The notes: a model not told the origin generated them from the sequence alone. A stretch of 64,000 nucleotides of DNA from Ruminococcus_C callidus (GCF_049562855.1 NZ_CP186925.1:3162001-3226000), one strand, 5' to 3'. Counted from the first letter of the stretch, positions 26,550-36,509 are shown. Numbers and translations: made by a program.

Positions 26550-26963
26550 TTATATACTGCGAGGAAATATAATACAAGCTATATGTACAATAACACATAA
26601 TGATTTTGATCATATATAAGATTTAAGATTTTGTAATAAATTACATAGAATATTCGAAATGCTTACAAGATAATAAAATGTACTATATGCAGGAAACATC
26701 TACACACTGAGGTGTATGGGGTGAAATTATAGCTACCATATTATACTGAATGAAAGCATTTATATCAATGTAAGCAATGGCGATTTTCATTTTATGAGAA
26801 GAATTTCATATCCGTATTCCTAAAAACTTTTAAATATGATAGATAATAGGTAGTCCATGATTTGTTGTTTAAAATTAGAATATCATTGCTGGTATTCTAA
26901 TTTCAAACACTACCCTATCATTAACTCCGGTCTAATTTCACAACAGAAAAAAGTGTATTGTAA
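26550..26963. other. AT-rich decayed spacer
   Basis: No gene is seen. A perfect 11-bp inverted repeat, AAATTAGAATA/TATTCTAATTT (26872-26903), could fold as a terminator for the preceding genes but lacks a clean T-run. The region ends in the rfbB fragment. Confidence 0.5.
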
Positions 26964-27089
26964 CGAAGTGCCAAAAACAAAGTTTGCAGCCGGCATCAAA
27001 AAGGTCATTCCGTGATGTCTTGACAACCAGAAATGGTAAAAGAATATCATTCCCGGTGAATCTCAAGACTTCTATGAAAAAATGTATAG
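26964..27089 (+). pseudogene. rfbB': decayed 3' end of a second rfbB
   Basis: About 125 bases align with the 3' end of the intact rfbB (30,291-30,415) at roughly 80% identity by eye. The shared parts include AAAGTTTGCAG, ATCAAAAAG and AAAAAAATGTA. The frame reads TKFAAGIKKVIP and then stops at a TGA where the intact gene has TGG. Nothing of the first 290 codons remains. Its position just before an acyltransferase and glf copy 1 mirrors the rfbB-glf order further on. Confidence 0.8.
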
Positions 27090-27101
27090 AGAGTGTTTTT
27101 T

Positions 27102-28142
27102 ATGGAAAACAAGTTGAACGAAAAAATAACATCTTTAAATGATCTAAGAGCATTATCAGCAATGCTGGTTGTTATGTCTCATATAAATTGTACAAGTGAA
27201 TTTTTAGGAACACGGAGGGGTGCTTATGCTGTTTCAATTTTTTATATGTTAAGCAGCTTTTTGTGTATGTACACAACCAATACAGATATAAATTTCAAAG
27301 AAAAATTAGTCTATGTATCTCGAAAAATTATAAAATTAATACCATTGTACTATATATTTACGCTGTTTACCTTTCTTATTGTGCTAATAAAGCCAAGTTT
27401 ATTTAATACAACAACAGCTAGTGCAGAACACTTAGTAAAATCTCTTTTATTTATCCCTTATCAGAATGAAAACGGAATAGTACGTCCGATTCTAGATGTT
27501 ACATGGTTTTTGGTTTTAGTTTTCTGGTTTTATATTGTATTTGGTATATCAAGAATTATATCTAATAAAAATAGAGGTATTATCTGCATTGGGTTATTGG
27601 GTATATTCTTTACTGTTGGATCCATCTTTTTTAATAAGAACCCATTGTTCCTACAATATAAATCTGGTGTTGTTTCCTTGATATTGGGTATAGTTGTATA
27701 TTATATCTATAATTGCCTCAAGCACAATTTTCCCAAAGAGGAAAAAAAGAAATCATGGGGAATCAATCTATTCCTATACGCTTTAATGATTGCTTTTGTA
27801 TATCCATACTCGTTATTACATAATAATTTTAAGTATTTTGTTGAACTAATACCTCTTGTAATACTGCTTATATACGTATTGCTTAGCAAAAAAGCTGTAG
27901 AGTTTAAACTTATTAAAATTATAGCTGCTTCAAGTTATTCATTATATCTATGCCATGAGTTTGTTGTTAAAGGATTTAGCAGACTAATTTACAATTTGGA
28001 TAATTTAACGGTAGCAACTTTTGTTTTATCATTTATTTGTCTCACAATTTCAGTGATGCTGTCAATAATGATTAATAGATTTATAGAACAGCCCTTAAAT
28101 AACGCTTTATCAAAAAGATTATTTATACAAGGAGAAAAATAA
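27102..28142 (+). CDS. acyltransferase family 3 membrane protein (second)
   Basis: About 346 residues with ten or so hydrophobic segments. The opening SLNDLRALSAMLVVMSHI is the Acyltransferase_3 start with its conserved Arg and His. The ATG at 27102 is preferred over the GTG at 27093. The gene begins just after the rfbB fragment and ends two bases before glf copy 1. It is AT-rich like the upstream cluster, whereas glf is not, which marks a composition boundary at 28,145. Confidence 0.85.
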   Translation: MENKLNEKITSLNDLRALSAMLVVMSHINCTSEFLGTRRGAYAVSIFYMLSSFLCMYTTNTDINFKEKLVYVSRKIIKLIPLYYIFTLFTFLIVLIKPSLFNTTTASAEHLVKSLLFIPYQNENGIVRPILDVTWFLVLVFWFYIVFGISRIISNKNRGIICIGLLGIFFTVGSIFFNKNPLFLQYKSGVVSLILGIVVYYIYNCLKHNFPKEEKKKSWGINLFLYALMIAFVYPYSLLHNNFKYFVELIPLVILLIYVLLSKKAVEFKLIKIIAASSYSLYLCHEFVVKGFSRLIYNLDNLTVATFVLSFICLTISVMLSIMINRFIEQPLNNALSKRLFIQGEK

Positions 28143-28144
28143 AA

Positions 28145-29260
28145 ATGAACTACAACTACCTTATCGTCGGCTCCGGTCTATACGGAGCAACAATTGCCCA
28201 GCAGGCAAAAAAAGCCGGAAAAAGCGTGCTCGTAATAGATAAACGCCCCAATGTAGGCGGAAATATCTATACAGAAAAGGTCGAGGGCATCAATGTACAC
28301 AAGTACGGTGCACACATTTTCCATACCAATAACAAAGAGGTATGGGACTATGTCACAAGCTTTGTTGACTTCAACCGATTCACAAACTCTCCGGTGGCCA
28401 ATTACAAGGGCGAACTCTATTCCATGCCATTCAACATGTACACATTTAATAAAATGTGGGGCGTTGTGACTCCCGAAGAAGCCGCAGCCAAAATTGAAGA
28501 GCAGAAAAAAGAAATCACTGGTGAGCCGAAAAATCTGGAAGAACAGGCAATCTCGCTTGTTGGACGAGATATCTATGAAAAGCTTGTAAAAGGTTATACA
28601 GAGAAACAGTGGGGACGTGACTGCAAGGATCTGCCTGCATTCATCATTAAGCGACTCCCAGTTCGCCTGACATTCGATAACAACTATTTCAACGCACTCT
28701 ATCAAGGCATTCCCATCGGCGGATATACCAAGCTGATCGAGAAAATGCTGGAAGGTATTGAAGTTCGGCTGAATGTTGACTATCTGGAAAACAAAGAAGA
28801 ACTGGACAAGCTCGCTGAAAAGGTGATCTACACCGGTCCAATCGATGCGTATTTCGATTATAAGCTGGGAACTTTGGAGTATCGCTCTGTCAGATTTGAG
28901 AATGAGATTCTTGATAAGCCAAACTTCCAAGGTAACGCAGCTGTAAACTACACAGACAGAGAAACTCCCTGGACAAGAATCATTGAACATAAATGGTTCG
29001 AGTTCGGCAAAGATGAAAACGGAAACGATCTGCCGAAAACAGTTATTTCGAGAGAGTATTCTTCGGAATGGAAACTTGGAGATGAACCCTACTACCCCGT
29101 CAACGACGCTAAAAACAGTGCACTGTATGAGCAGTACAAAGCCCTTGCAGAAGCAGAAGGCAATGTCATTTTCGGTGGCCGCCTCGGCGAATACAAATAC
29201 TACGACATGGATAAAACCATAGAAGTCGCCCTTGCCGCAGCAAAGAAAGAACTCTCCTAA
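28145..29260 (+). CDS. glf: UDP-galactopyranose mutase, copy 1
   Basis: A 371-residue flavoenzyme converting UDP-galactopyranose to UDP-galactofuranose. The FAD-binding LIVGSGLYGATIAQQAKKAG (5-24) is followed by DKRPNVGGNIYTE, KYGAHIFHTN near 53 and the C-terminal FGGRLGEYKYYDM. It differs from copy 2 in only three residues (Ala/Thr, Gly/Asp and Ser/Pro near the C-terminus). A terminator follows at 29,304. It supplies donor for the WbbI-like transferase. Confidence 0.95.
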   Translation: MNYNYLIVGSGLYGATIAQQAKKAGKSVLVIDKRPNVGGNIYTEKVEGINVHKYGAHIFHTNNKEVWDYVTSFVDFNRFTNSPVANYKGELYSMPFNMYTFNKMWGVVTPEEAAAKIEEQKKEITGEPKNLEEQAISLVGRDIYEKLVKGYTEKQWGRDCKDLPAFIIKRLPVRLTFDNNYFNALYQGIPIGGYTKLIEKMLEGIEVRLNVDYLENKEELDKLAEKVIYTGPIDAYFDYKLGTLEYRSVRFENEILDKPNFQGNAAVNYTDRETPWTRIIEHKWFEFGKDENGNDLPKTVISREYSSEWKLGDEPYYPVNDAKNSALYEQYKALAEAEGNVIFGGRLGEYKYYDMDKTIEVALAAAKKELS

Positions 29261-29303
29261 ATTATCGATACCTTTTCAGATATTGTCTATCCCCATATCC
29301 CCC

Positions 29304-29333
29304 AATGTACCGCCCACCAGCGGTACATTTTTT
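29304..29333 (+). terminator. terminator after glf copy 1
   Basis: AATGTACCGC/GCGGTACATT 10-bp perfect stem, 6-base loop and T-run. It ends the polysaccharide transcript, so rfbB and glf copy 2 form a separate unit. Confidence 0.92.
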
Positions 29334-29334
29334 A

Positions 29335-29363
29335 TTGCAATTCCCCCAAAAGTATGATATAAT
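29335..29363 (+). promoter_or_regulatory. promoter of rfbB-glf2
   Basis: TTGCAA, 17 bases, TATAAT. It begins immediately after the terminator of glf copy 1. Confidence 0.8.
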
Positions 29364-29398
29364 AAAAACAACACACTTCATCCTAAGAAGTATCTATC

Positions 29399-30418
29399 AT
29401 GACCATTATCGTAACTGGCGGCGCCGGCTTTATCGGCTCCAATTTCGTTTTTCATATGCTGAAAGCACACCCAGACTACCGCATTGTTTGTCTGGACAAG
29501 CTGACCTATGCCGGCAATCTGTCCACACTGGAACCGGTGATGGACAATCCGAACTTCCGATTTGTCAAGCTGGACATCTGCGACCGTGAGGGCGTATACA
29601 AGCTCTTCGAGGAGGAAAAGCCCGACATCGTTGTCAACTTTGCGGCGGAGTCGCATGTAGACCGCTCTATCGAGAACCCGGAGATCTTCCTCCAGACCAA
29701 CATCCTCGGCACAGCGGTTATGATGGACGCTTGCCGGAAGTATGGCATCCAGCGTTATCACCAGGTTTCTACCGACGAAGTCTACGGCGATCTGCCGTTG
29801 GACAGACCGGACCTGTTCTTTACCGAAGAGACTCCCATCCACACCAGCAGCCCCTACTCCTCTTCTAAAGCAGGTGCAGATCTGCTGGTACTGGCTTACC
29901 ACAGAACTTATGGTCTCCCGGTAACGGTTTCCAGATGCTCCAACAACTATGGCCCGTATCACTTCCCGGAAAAGCTGATTCCGCTGATGATCGCCAATGC
30001 CCTGGCAGACAAGCCGCTGCCGGTTTACGGCAAGGGCGAAAATGTGCGTGACTGGCTGTATGTAGAGGATCACTGCAAGGCAATTGACCTCATCATCCAC
30101 AACGGCAAGGTCGGCGAAGTCTACAATGTAGGCGGTCACAATGAAATGAAGAACATCGACATTGTCAAGCTGATCTGCAAGGAACTGGGCAAGCCAGAGA
30201 GTCTGATTACCTATGTCACTGACCGTAAGGGCCACGATATGCGTTATGCCATCGACCCGACCAAGATCCACAACGAACTGGGCTGGCTGCCGGAGACAAA
30301 GTTTGCAGACGGAATCAAAAAGACCATTCAGTGGTATCTGGAAAATCAGAAGTGGTGGAAGAACATTATTTCCGGCGAATATCAGGACTACTATAAAAAA
30401 ATGTACAGCAATCGGTGA
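29399..30418 (+). CDS. rfbB: dTDP-glucose 4,6-dehydratase
   Basis: A 339-residue extended SDR: TGGAGFIGSNF (6-16), FAAESHVDRS near 80, the catalytic STDEVYG and YSSSK, and the dTDP-sugar block RCSNNYGPYHFPEKLIPL. It makes dTDP-4-keto-6-deoxyglucose, the first committed step towards dTDP-rhamnose. rfbA, rfbC and rfbD are not in this window. The upstream ribosome binding site is weak (AAGAAG). It precedes glf copy 2 by 12 bases. Confidence 0.95.
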   Translation: MTIIVTGGAGFIGSNFVFHMLKAHPDYRIVCLDKLTYAGNLSTLEPVMDNPNFRFVKLDICDREGVYKLFEEEKPDIVVNFAAESHVDRSIENPEIFLQTNILGTAVMMDACRKYGIQRYHQVSTDEVYGDLPLDRPDLFFTEETPIHTSSPYSSSKAGADLLVLAYHRTYGLPVTVSRCSNNYGPYHFPEKLIPLMIANALADKPLPVYGKGENVRDWLYVEDHCKAIDLIIHNGKVGEVYNVGGHNEMKNIDIVKLICKELGKPESLITYVTDRKGHDMRYAIDPTKIHNELGWLPETKFADGIKKTIQWYLENQKWWKNIISGEYQDYYKKMYSNR

Positions 30419-30430
30419 GGGATACATAAA

Positions 30431-31546
30431 ATGAACTACAACTACCTTATCGTCGGCTCCGGTCTATACGGAGCAACAATTGCCCAGCAGGCAAAAAAAG
30501 CCGGAAAAAGCGTGCTTGTAATAGATAAGCGCCCCAATGTAGGCGGAAATATCTATACAGAAAAGGTCGAGGGCATCAATGTACACAAGTACGGTGCACA
30601 CATTTTCCATACCAATAACAAAGAGGTATGGGACTATGTCACAAGCTTTGTTGACTTCAACCGATTCACAAACTCTCCGGTGGCCAATTACAAGGGAGAG
30701 CTCTATTCCATGCCATTCAACATGTACACATTTAATAAAATGTGGGGCGTTGTGACTCCCGAAGAAGCCGCAGCCAAAATTGAAGAGCAGAAAAAAGAAA
30801 TCACTGGTGAGCCGAAAAATCTGGAAGAACAGGCAATCTCGCTTGTTGGACGAGACATCTACGAAAAGCTTGTAAAAGGTTATACAGAGAAACAGTGGGG
30901 ACGTGACTGCAAGGATCTGCCTGCATTCATCATTAAGCGACTCCCAGTTCGCCTGACATTCGATAACAACTATTTCAACGCACTCTATCAAGGCATTCCC
31001 ATCGGCGGATATACAAAGCTGATTGAGAAAATGCTGGAAGGTATTGAAGTTCGGCTGAATGTTGACTATCTGGAAAACAAAGAAGAACTGGATAAGCTCG
31101 CTGAAAAGGTGATCTACACCGGTCCGATCGATGCGTATTTCGATTATAAGCTGGGTACTTTGGAGTATCGCTCTGTCAGATTTGAGAATGAGATCCTCGA
31201 TAAGCCAAACTTCCAAGGCAATGCAGCTGTAAACTACACAGACAGAGAAACTCCCTGGACAAGAATCATTGAACATAAATGGTTCGAGTTCGGCAAAGAT
31301 GAAAACGGAAACGATCTGCCGAAAACAGTTATTTCGAGAGAGTATTCTTCGGAATGGAAACTTGGAGATGAACCCTACTACCCCGTCAACGACGCCAAAA
31401 ACAGCACACTGTACGAACAGTACAAAGCCCTTGCAGAAGCAGAAGACAATGTCATTTTCGGTGGCCGCCTCGGCGAATACAAATACTACGACATGGATAA
31501 AACCATAGAAGTCGCCCTCGCTGCAGCAAAGAAAGAACTCCCCTAA
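30431..31546 (+). CDS. glf: UDP-galactopyranose mutase, copy 2
   Basis: A 371-residue near-duplicate of the copy at 28,145 with the same motifs. The nucleotide sequences are almost identical over the whole gene, with a modest number of scattered, mostly silent, differences. It is cotranscribed with rfbB. The identity implies recent duplication or continuing gene conversion; whether both are needed cannot be told from sequence. Confidence 0.95.
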   Translation: MNYNYLIVGSGLYGATIAQQAKKAGKSVLVIDKRPNVGGNIYTEKVEGINVHKYGAHIFHTNNKEVWDYVTSFVDFNRFTNSPVANYKGELYSMPFNMYTFNKMWGVVTPEEAAAKIEEQKKEITGEPKNLEEQAISLVGRDIYEKLVKGYTEKQWGRDCKDLPAFIIKRLPVRLTFDNNYFNALYQGIPIGGYTKLIEKMLEGIEVRLNVDYLENKEELDKLAEKVIYTGPIDAYFDYKLGTLEYRSVRFENEILDKPNFQGNAAVNYTDRETPWTRIIEHKWFEFGKDENGNDLPKTVISREYSSEWKLGDEPYYPVNDAKNSTLYEQYKALAEAEDNVIFGGRLGEYKYYDMDKTIEVALAAAKKELP

Positions 31547-31576
31547 CCCACTAAAACAACATCCCTAAATTTTCAA

Positions 31577-31667
31577 TGGCAACCAAAAATGGCAACCTCT
31601 CCAAAAAAAGCCCGAAACTACGTCAAATCCACCCCAAATCCCGCAAGTTCGAATCTTGTCATCTGAC
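31577..31667 (+). other. possible integrase attachment-site relic
   Basis: Two direct copies of ATGGCAACC (31576-31584 and 31589-31597) lie about 45 bases before a tRNA T-arm-like segment, GCAAGTTCGAATCTTGT (31643-31659). No full tRNA folds here. Arm-site repeats next to a tRNA 3'-end fragment are what tyrosine-integrase elements leave behind. No integrase is near. The 31,547-31,856 gap holds no gene. Confidence 0.35.
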
Positions 31668-31695
31668 ACGCATGCAACCTGTTTGGATTTTCCCT

Positions 31696-31724
31696 GAGCC
31701 TGCAACCCCTGCAGGCTCTTTTTT
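31696..31724 (+). terminator. terminator before the dockerin genes
   Basis: GAGCCTGCA/TGCAGGCTC stem, 5-base loop, six T residues. Confidence 0.92.
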
Positions 31725-31763
31725 ATTGCAAAATCGCCGTTTTTGGAATCTCCGACGTTATCC

Positions 31764-31810
31764 TGTCAAATGTTCACAAAATATTTTCAATTAAAAGTGC
31801 AACATTTGAC
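31764..31810. promoter_or_regulatory. 10-bp inverted repeat upstream of the dockerin protein
   Basis: GTCAAATGTT and AACATTTGAC are separated by 27 AT-rich bases, 47 bases before the start codon. It could be an operator or the edge of a promoter; no protein is known to bind it. Confidence 0.4.
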
Positions 31811-31856
31811 CCTCCTCAATTGTGTCTATATTCTTGGACAAAAGGGAAGGATTTTT

Positions 31857-33812
31857 ATGAAAAAACAATTCACAACACTACTGGCACTCTCCACCGCAGC
31901 AGCGTGTATGCTGACCTGCACACCGATCACCACCAGTGCAGAGGACTCCCTCGAGGATCTACAGACATACGACGTTCTGGACAGCACCGATACCTTGGTA
32001 CGGGAAGCTTGGGAAAGCCGTAACAACGAGGACGAAATGGAGGCAGACCTCTATGACTCCATGTCAGAGGGCGAGATTCCGTTTTATGAAGCGGAAGCTT
32101 CCTCGGAGCCCAGCGAACTGGAACAAGCCGCCATTGCAAACGGCATGTACAAAGACACTTTTGCCTTTGGCAACCACTTGTGCACGCTGACAAATGAGGA
32201 ATTCCACGATAAGGTGTATGCTCCGTTGTCGGAAAGCATGACCTATTCCGAACTGGATTCCAACTATAACTTAGCCGCCAAAGATACCGCATATGCAGGC
32301 GGACTTTGCTACGGCATATCTTCTATCGCTGTACTAGTGCACAACGGCTTATTGACTCCCAGTGACATTCAGGAAGGTGCAGAAACGCTGCACGATGTAG
32401 AAATGACACCAGATGTGGAAGCACTGATCACCTACTACAATTCCCTGCAAGTGTACAAGGTTGTCGAACACGCCAATATTGTTTTTGCGGGAATGATGAC
32501 AAAGGACGAACACACTGACGCGTTTCTGAACTGTGCAGCACGCTGCAAGGAAAAAGGCACCTATTTTATGGCATGCATTTCCTCTGCCAAAAGCGGCACA
32601 CATGCAATGGTTGGCATGGACGAGCAGTTCGGCAACTGGACATTCAATGGTATCAGCTATGACACCTGCATTCTCACTTATGACAGCAACAGTGTACAAA
32701 AAGATACCAAGGAATCCATATTCAGCGATAAGACCTGCATCTATATCAATTCTGAAACCAAGCAGTACTGCGTTCCGGCATATGACCTCACCTCGGAGAA
32801 CGGCGGCGTTCTGCTGGACGCAAGCGATGACGATTCGCTGCTGACCTATCGGGCACCCATTCGCGGCACCACCGAAGTCAATACAGACGTTTCCGAAACT
32901 GTAAAATGGCGTTTCTTCAGCGGCACCACAAAGGATCAGATCGATGTCACCTCTACCACCAAGGACGGCACCTCTTACGATTTCTGGAAAGCATGCAAAA
33001 TGAACTATGGCGATACGATCTACTTCGGAAAGGGCAGCACATTCCACTTGGAGAAAAAAGAACGTGCACAGGGATTTGCTTTTGATGTCAACGGTATCGG
33101 ATACCGTTTAAGAATGGAACAGTACGCAGAAAGCAGTCCGGAAACGCCCAAAGTACATGACAGAGGCACAAAGTGCAAAATGGACTTCTGCGGCGACAGC
33201 ATTTCCTACACCAATACCGACACAGAGAGCATCTTGGTGTCCTATATCTTAACCTACGACCAAGGCACCTACAACTATGAACCGGTTGGCTCCGTCCATA
33301 TTGCTCTTGTGATCTACCCGAATCAGACCGCAACAATTTCAAAACAGGACACCGGCTTGGCAATTACCGGTGACGGAGAGATTTTTGTACAGGCACTTCC
33401 GATGGCCACACAAAAATGTATCGATGAATTCGACGGCACATGGGAAGAATTCCTCAACTGGTTCGGCAGCTATTTCTTCAACTTTGTACGGTCAAAAGAC
33501 GCTCTGCTTCAGTTCAATACCAAGGACGAATGCAGCGAACTTTGGTACGACTTTGACGGTGACGGCGTATATGACGATGCTCCCATTCTCGGCGATGCAG
33601 ACGGCGACGGCGTACCGTATCAGCCCGGCGACATTTACCAGATCCTATGGCATATCAACGATATCGCAACTTCCGAGCACGGCGTAAGACGATATAACAG
33701 AGGCTACGTTCCCAACTCGGAGGGCGACACCGACGGCAACGGCGTGATCGACACCTGCGACCTGTTCGACATTGTGTACGAGTGTGCTCTGCGTGGAGCA
33801 GGGTTGAAGTAA
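31857..33812 (+). CDS. secreted dockerin protein with papain-like Cys/His/Asp pattern
   Basis: A 651-residue protein. The start at 31857 gives a signal peptide (MKKQFTTLLALSTAAACMLT) behind GGGAAGG. A putative cysteine-peptidase core has Cys151 in GGLCYGIS, His249 in GTHAMVG and Asp276 in LTYDSN, the order and spacing of papain-fold enzymes; its paralogue keeps all three. The last ~75 residues are a type-I dockerin with two calcium loops (DADGDGVPYQPGD and DTDGNGVIDTCD). The protein would therefore be exported and plugged into a cellulosome. The middle (~320-570) is beta-rich and unrecognised. The peptidase call is inferred from motifs. The alternative is an inactive papain-fold adhesion module. 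Confidence 0.72.
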   Translation: MKKQFTTLLALSTAAACMLTCTPITTSAEDSLEDLQTYDVLDSTDTLVREAWESRNNEDEMEADLYDSMSEGEIPFYEAEASSEPSELEQAAIANGMYKDTFAFGNHLCTLTNEEFHDKVYAPLSESMTYSELDSNYNLAAKDTAYAGGLCYGISSIAVLVHNGLLTPSDIQEGAETLHDVEMTPDVEALITYYNSLQVYKVVEHANIVFAGMMTKDEHTDAFLNCAARCKEKGTYFMACISSAKSGTHAMVGMDEQFGNWTFNGISYDTCILTYDSNSVQKDTKESIFSDKTCIYINSETKQYCVPAYDLTSENGGVLLDASDDDSLLTYRAPIRGTTEVNTDVSETVKWRFFSGTTKDQIDVTSTTKDGTSYDFWKACKMNYGDTIYFGKGSTFHLEKKERAQGFAFDVNGIGYRLRMEQYAESSPETPKVHDRGTKCKMDFCGDSISYTNTDTESILVSYILTYDQGTYNYEPVGSVHIALVIYPNQTATISKQDTGLAITGDGEIFVQALPMATQKCIDEFDGTWEEFLNWFGSYFFNFVRSKDALLQFNTKDECSELWYDFDGDGVYDDAPILGDADGDGVPYQPGDIYQILWHINDIATSEHGVRRYNRGYVPNSEGDTDGNGVIDTCDLFDIVYECALRGAGLK

Positions 33813-33816
33813 CCAT

Positions 33817-33848
33817 TCACCCAGCGAAACTGGTGGAGGGATTCGACT
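33817..33848. repeat. relic of the composite intergenic repeat
   Basis: CCAGCGAAACTGGTGGAGGG, a decayed copy of the CCTCCACCAGCTTCGCTGG family that is abundant from 53.8 kb onward. Confidence 0.6.
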
Positions 33849-35154
33849 GAAACCTTTCACTTTCATTTCAGATTTCCAGTAGGATAAATCCTACACAACT
33901 TTTTTCAATTCAAGAGGGAGGAATTTTTATGAAAAAACAATTTGCAGCATTACTGGCACTGTCTACCGCAGCAGCCTGCGTTCTGAGCTATCAGCCGGTA
34001 CAGGCTGGTGCAGAAAGCGTTCTGGGCAGCATGACACAGGAAAACCTGACCGACATCACCAACGAACAGAAAGATGCGTTCTATCAGTCATCTCTGGGGG
34101 AAATAGAGCCGTCGGCAGAACCCAGCGAACTGGAACAGGCTGCCACTGCAAACGGCATGTACAAGGACACATTCTCGTTCACGAACCACTCCTGCAACCT
34201 GTCGGAGGACGACTTCAACCAGAAGGTATTCGAACCGATCTGGAACAGCATGACCAATATTGAACGGCTCGCCTATCTCAACAAGAGCAGTGTATACCGG
34301 AACGTCTGCCAAGGCAGCCAGTGCTTCGGCATGGCAGCCCTGTCCATTCTGGTACACAACGGCGAACTGTCCCCCAGCGACATTCAGGCAGGTGCAGAAA
34401 CCCTGCATGACATCACGCTGACCAACGACGTAGAACAGCTGATCACCTACTATGACATGCTGCTGGAATATCAGGCAGTTTCCAACGTGGTCATGTATGC
34501 TCCGACACTGCTGACACAGGACGAACGAGTAGACAACCTGCTGAACTGTGCAGAACGCTGCAAGGAAAAGGGCACTTACTTCATGGTTGCCATTCGGGCC
34601 GGCGGTACGCACATGATCGTAGGCATGGACAAGGTTTCCGGCAGCTGGACATTTGACGGCGTGAACTACGACACCTGCATTGTTGCCTACGACAGCAACT
34701 TCTACAACAAGACCACCAAGGAATCGCTGTTCAACGACAACGCCTGCATCTATGTCAACTCCAAGACCAAGCAGTTCTGCATTCCGGCATACGGGTTCAC
34801 TTCAGAAAAGGGTGAATCTGTACTGTATGCTTCCGATGACGATTCCGTATTGACCTATCGTGCACCGCTGAACGGCACCACAGAGATCAACACCGATGCT
34901 TCCAATATCGTAAATCTGCATTCTTACCGCGGCATCACACCGGAGGACGTATCGGTCACTGCCACCGATGCAGACGGCAGCACCCACGACTTTTTGAGCG
35001 AATGCAAGCTGCGGTCCTCGGATTCCAACTACTACGGCACCGGCTCTGCATTCCATCTGGAAAAGACCAAGCGTTCCAACGGCTTTGACTTCTACCTCAA
35101 GGGCAAGGGCTACCGCGTAGAAGTATCGCAGTATCCGCAGGGCGGCTCCATGAG

Positions 35155-36509
35155 CAATGTCATTAACTTAAAACGGCCCTTGAATGGCAAGCAGAATGTC
35201 TGGAAGTATCAAAATGGCGAGGAAAAGAGCGATTCGGACGGACGGGAGAAAGATGTTTGATGATGTCAGATTTGAGTGCGTTCAAGACACGCGAAAGAGA
35301 GGGAATGCTTTTAAACAGTACACCCATCAGATTATGGTAGATCAATCTGGTGGCAGTTCTTCGATTGATCTTGTACTTGTATTTTCTTTTTTTGGGATAT
35401 TCGGATACATACTGCCACATATGCAAGTTGCAAAATTGTAAACGAGAAGCGACACAAAATAGTCTTGTGCAAGTCCGTTTTCAGTTTTTGAGACAAATTC
35501 CTCCACGAATACGGCATTTTTCAAGTAGTTGAATCCCGTTTCAATTCCCCACCGAAGACGATAAATCTCTTTGATGTCACGCTTAGGGAAATCCTTCCGA
35601 TCAAGATTCGTGACCAGAATTTCATCCTCTCCACTGGGCAGCTTAACGCGAACACACCGCAAATCAAATTGACTGATTCCATCCGAATGCACATGATTCT
35701 GAGTCGCTCTGCGCTCAGAATATTCAATATGAATCACGCGGTCGACATACTTGCTTTTGCGGAACGCATTGACTTCCTTCAGAAAGCTGGAAGAAACCCG
35801 CATCACAAAATACAACCGGTGTTCAAGCAGCTTCTGAATCAAGCTTAAAGACGGAAATCCTCTGTCAAATATCCATATTTGCGGCTCATCTTTGTAATAT
35901 ACATCTTGTGCCACAGCATCAATCATCTTGCTGGCGAGTTCTCTTTCATCGGCAGTTCCAAAATGAAATTTAGAACGTATGAACATCTCATTCAGAATAT
36001 CAAAAGTTGATACTGCGTGAAATACCGGCGTTTTACACTTTTCAGTTTCGCAGTATTTTGCGGATAATTCCGGAGTTTTAGGCAACTCTCCCTTCATCCC
36101 GTCCACTGCATACAGATGATATCCGTGAAACCGCTTATCTTTGGGAGCAGATGCCGCTGTTTGCTCAAACAGTTCCTCAAATGCGGTATACTTGATTTTC
36201 TGCCGGGCTTTACACAGAGCTGCACCGCTGATTTCATCCGCTGTGAGATACTTTGAAAAACGCTGTGCCTCCAGTTCAAGCGGACTTCTTGTATTCCCGA
36301 TTGTGTACATGATAACATCTGAAAACGTAAGTTTTCTTGTCCGCTTGAAATCTTTTTCGCCATCTCTGACGTGTTTGCTTTGAAATTCCACATCACTTGC
36401 CATCTTTTGTATTTGCCGTATGAACCTTGTTTCTGCTTTCATTATCTTCACCCTTCTTTATTTTAGCAGATTTTAGCTCGCTTGGCTAGATGTTAAGTTA
36501 ATGACATTG
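35155..36509 (-). mobile_element. IS4-like insertion sequence with 9-bp target duplication
   Basis: A 1,355-bp element. Its ends are inverted repeats CAATGTCATTAACTTAA and TTAAGTTAATGACATTG. CTCCATGAG occurs directly on both sides (35146-35154 and 36510-36518). It carries one transposase gene on the minus strand. The clean duplication and intact transposase suggest a recent insertion. Confidence 0.93.
35342..36451 (-). CDS. IS4-type DDE transposase
   Basis: A 369-residue protein. AVDGMKGELPKT near 115 holds the first Asp, IFDRGFPSLSLIQ near 192 the second, and IYRLRWGIETGFNYLKN near 296 is the Y(2)R(3)E(6)K signature of the IS4 superfamily that carries the catalytic Glu. N-terminal helical domain, frame intact. 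The remaining 187 bases of the IS before 35342 hold no convincing gene. Confidence 0.88.
   Translation of the reverse strand: MKIMKAETRFIRQIQKMASDVEFQSKHVRDGEKDFKRTRKLTFSDVIMYTIGNTRSPLELEAQRFSKYLTADEISGAALCKARQKIKYTAFEELFEQTAASAPKDKRFHGYHLYAVDGMKGELPKTPELSAKYCETEKCKTPVFHAVSTFDILNEMFIRSKFHFGTADERELASKMIDAVAQDVYYKDEPQIWIFDRGFPSLSLIQKLLEHRLYFVMRVSSSFLKEVNAFRKSKYVDRVIHIEYSERRATQNHVHSDGISQFDLRCVRVKLPSGEDEILVTNLDRKDFPKRDIKEIYRLRWGIETGFNYLKNAVFVEEFVSKTENGLAQDYFVSLLVYNFATCICGSMYPNIPKKENTSTRSIEELPPD

Noticed and set aside
31621..31680. Complete tRNA gene
   Set aside because: Only a T-arm-like segment is present; no anticodon arm or matching 5' acceptor strand can be found.
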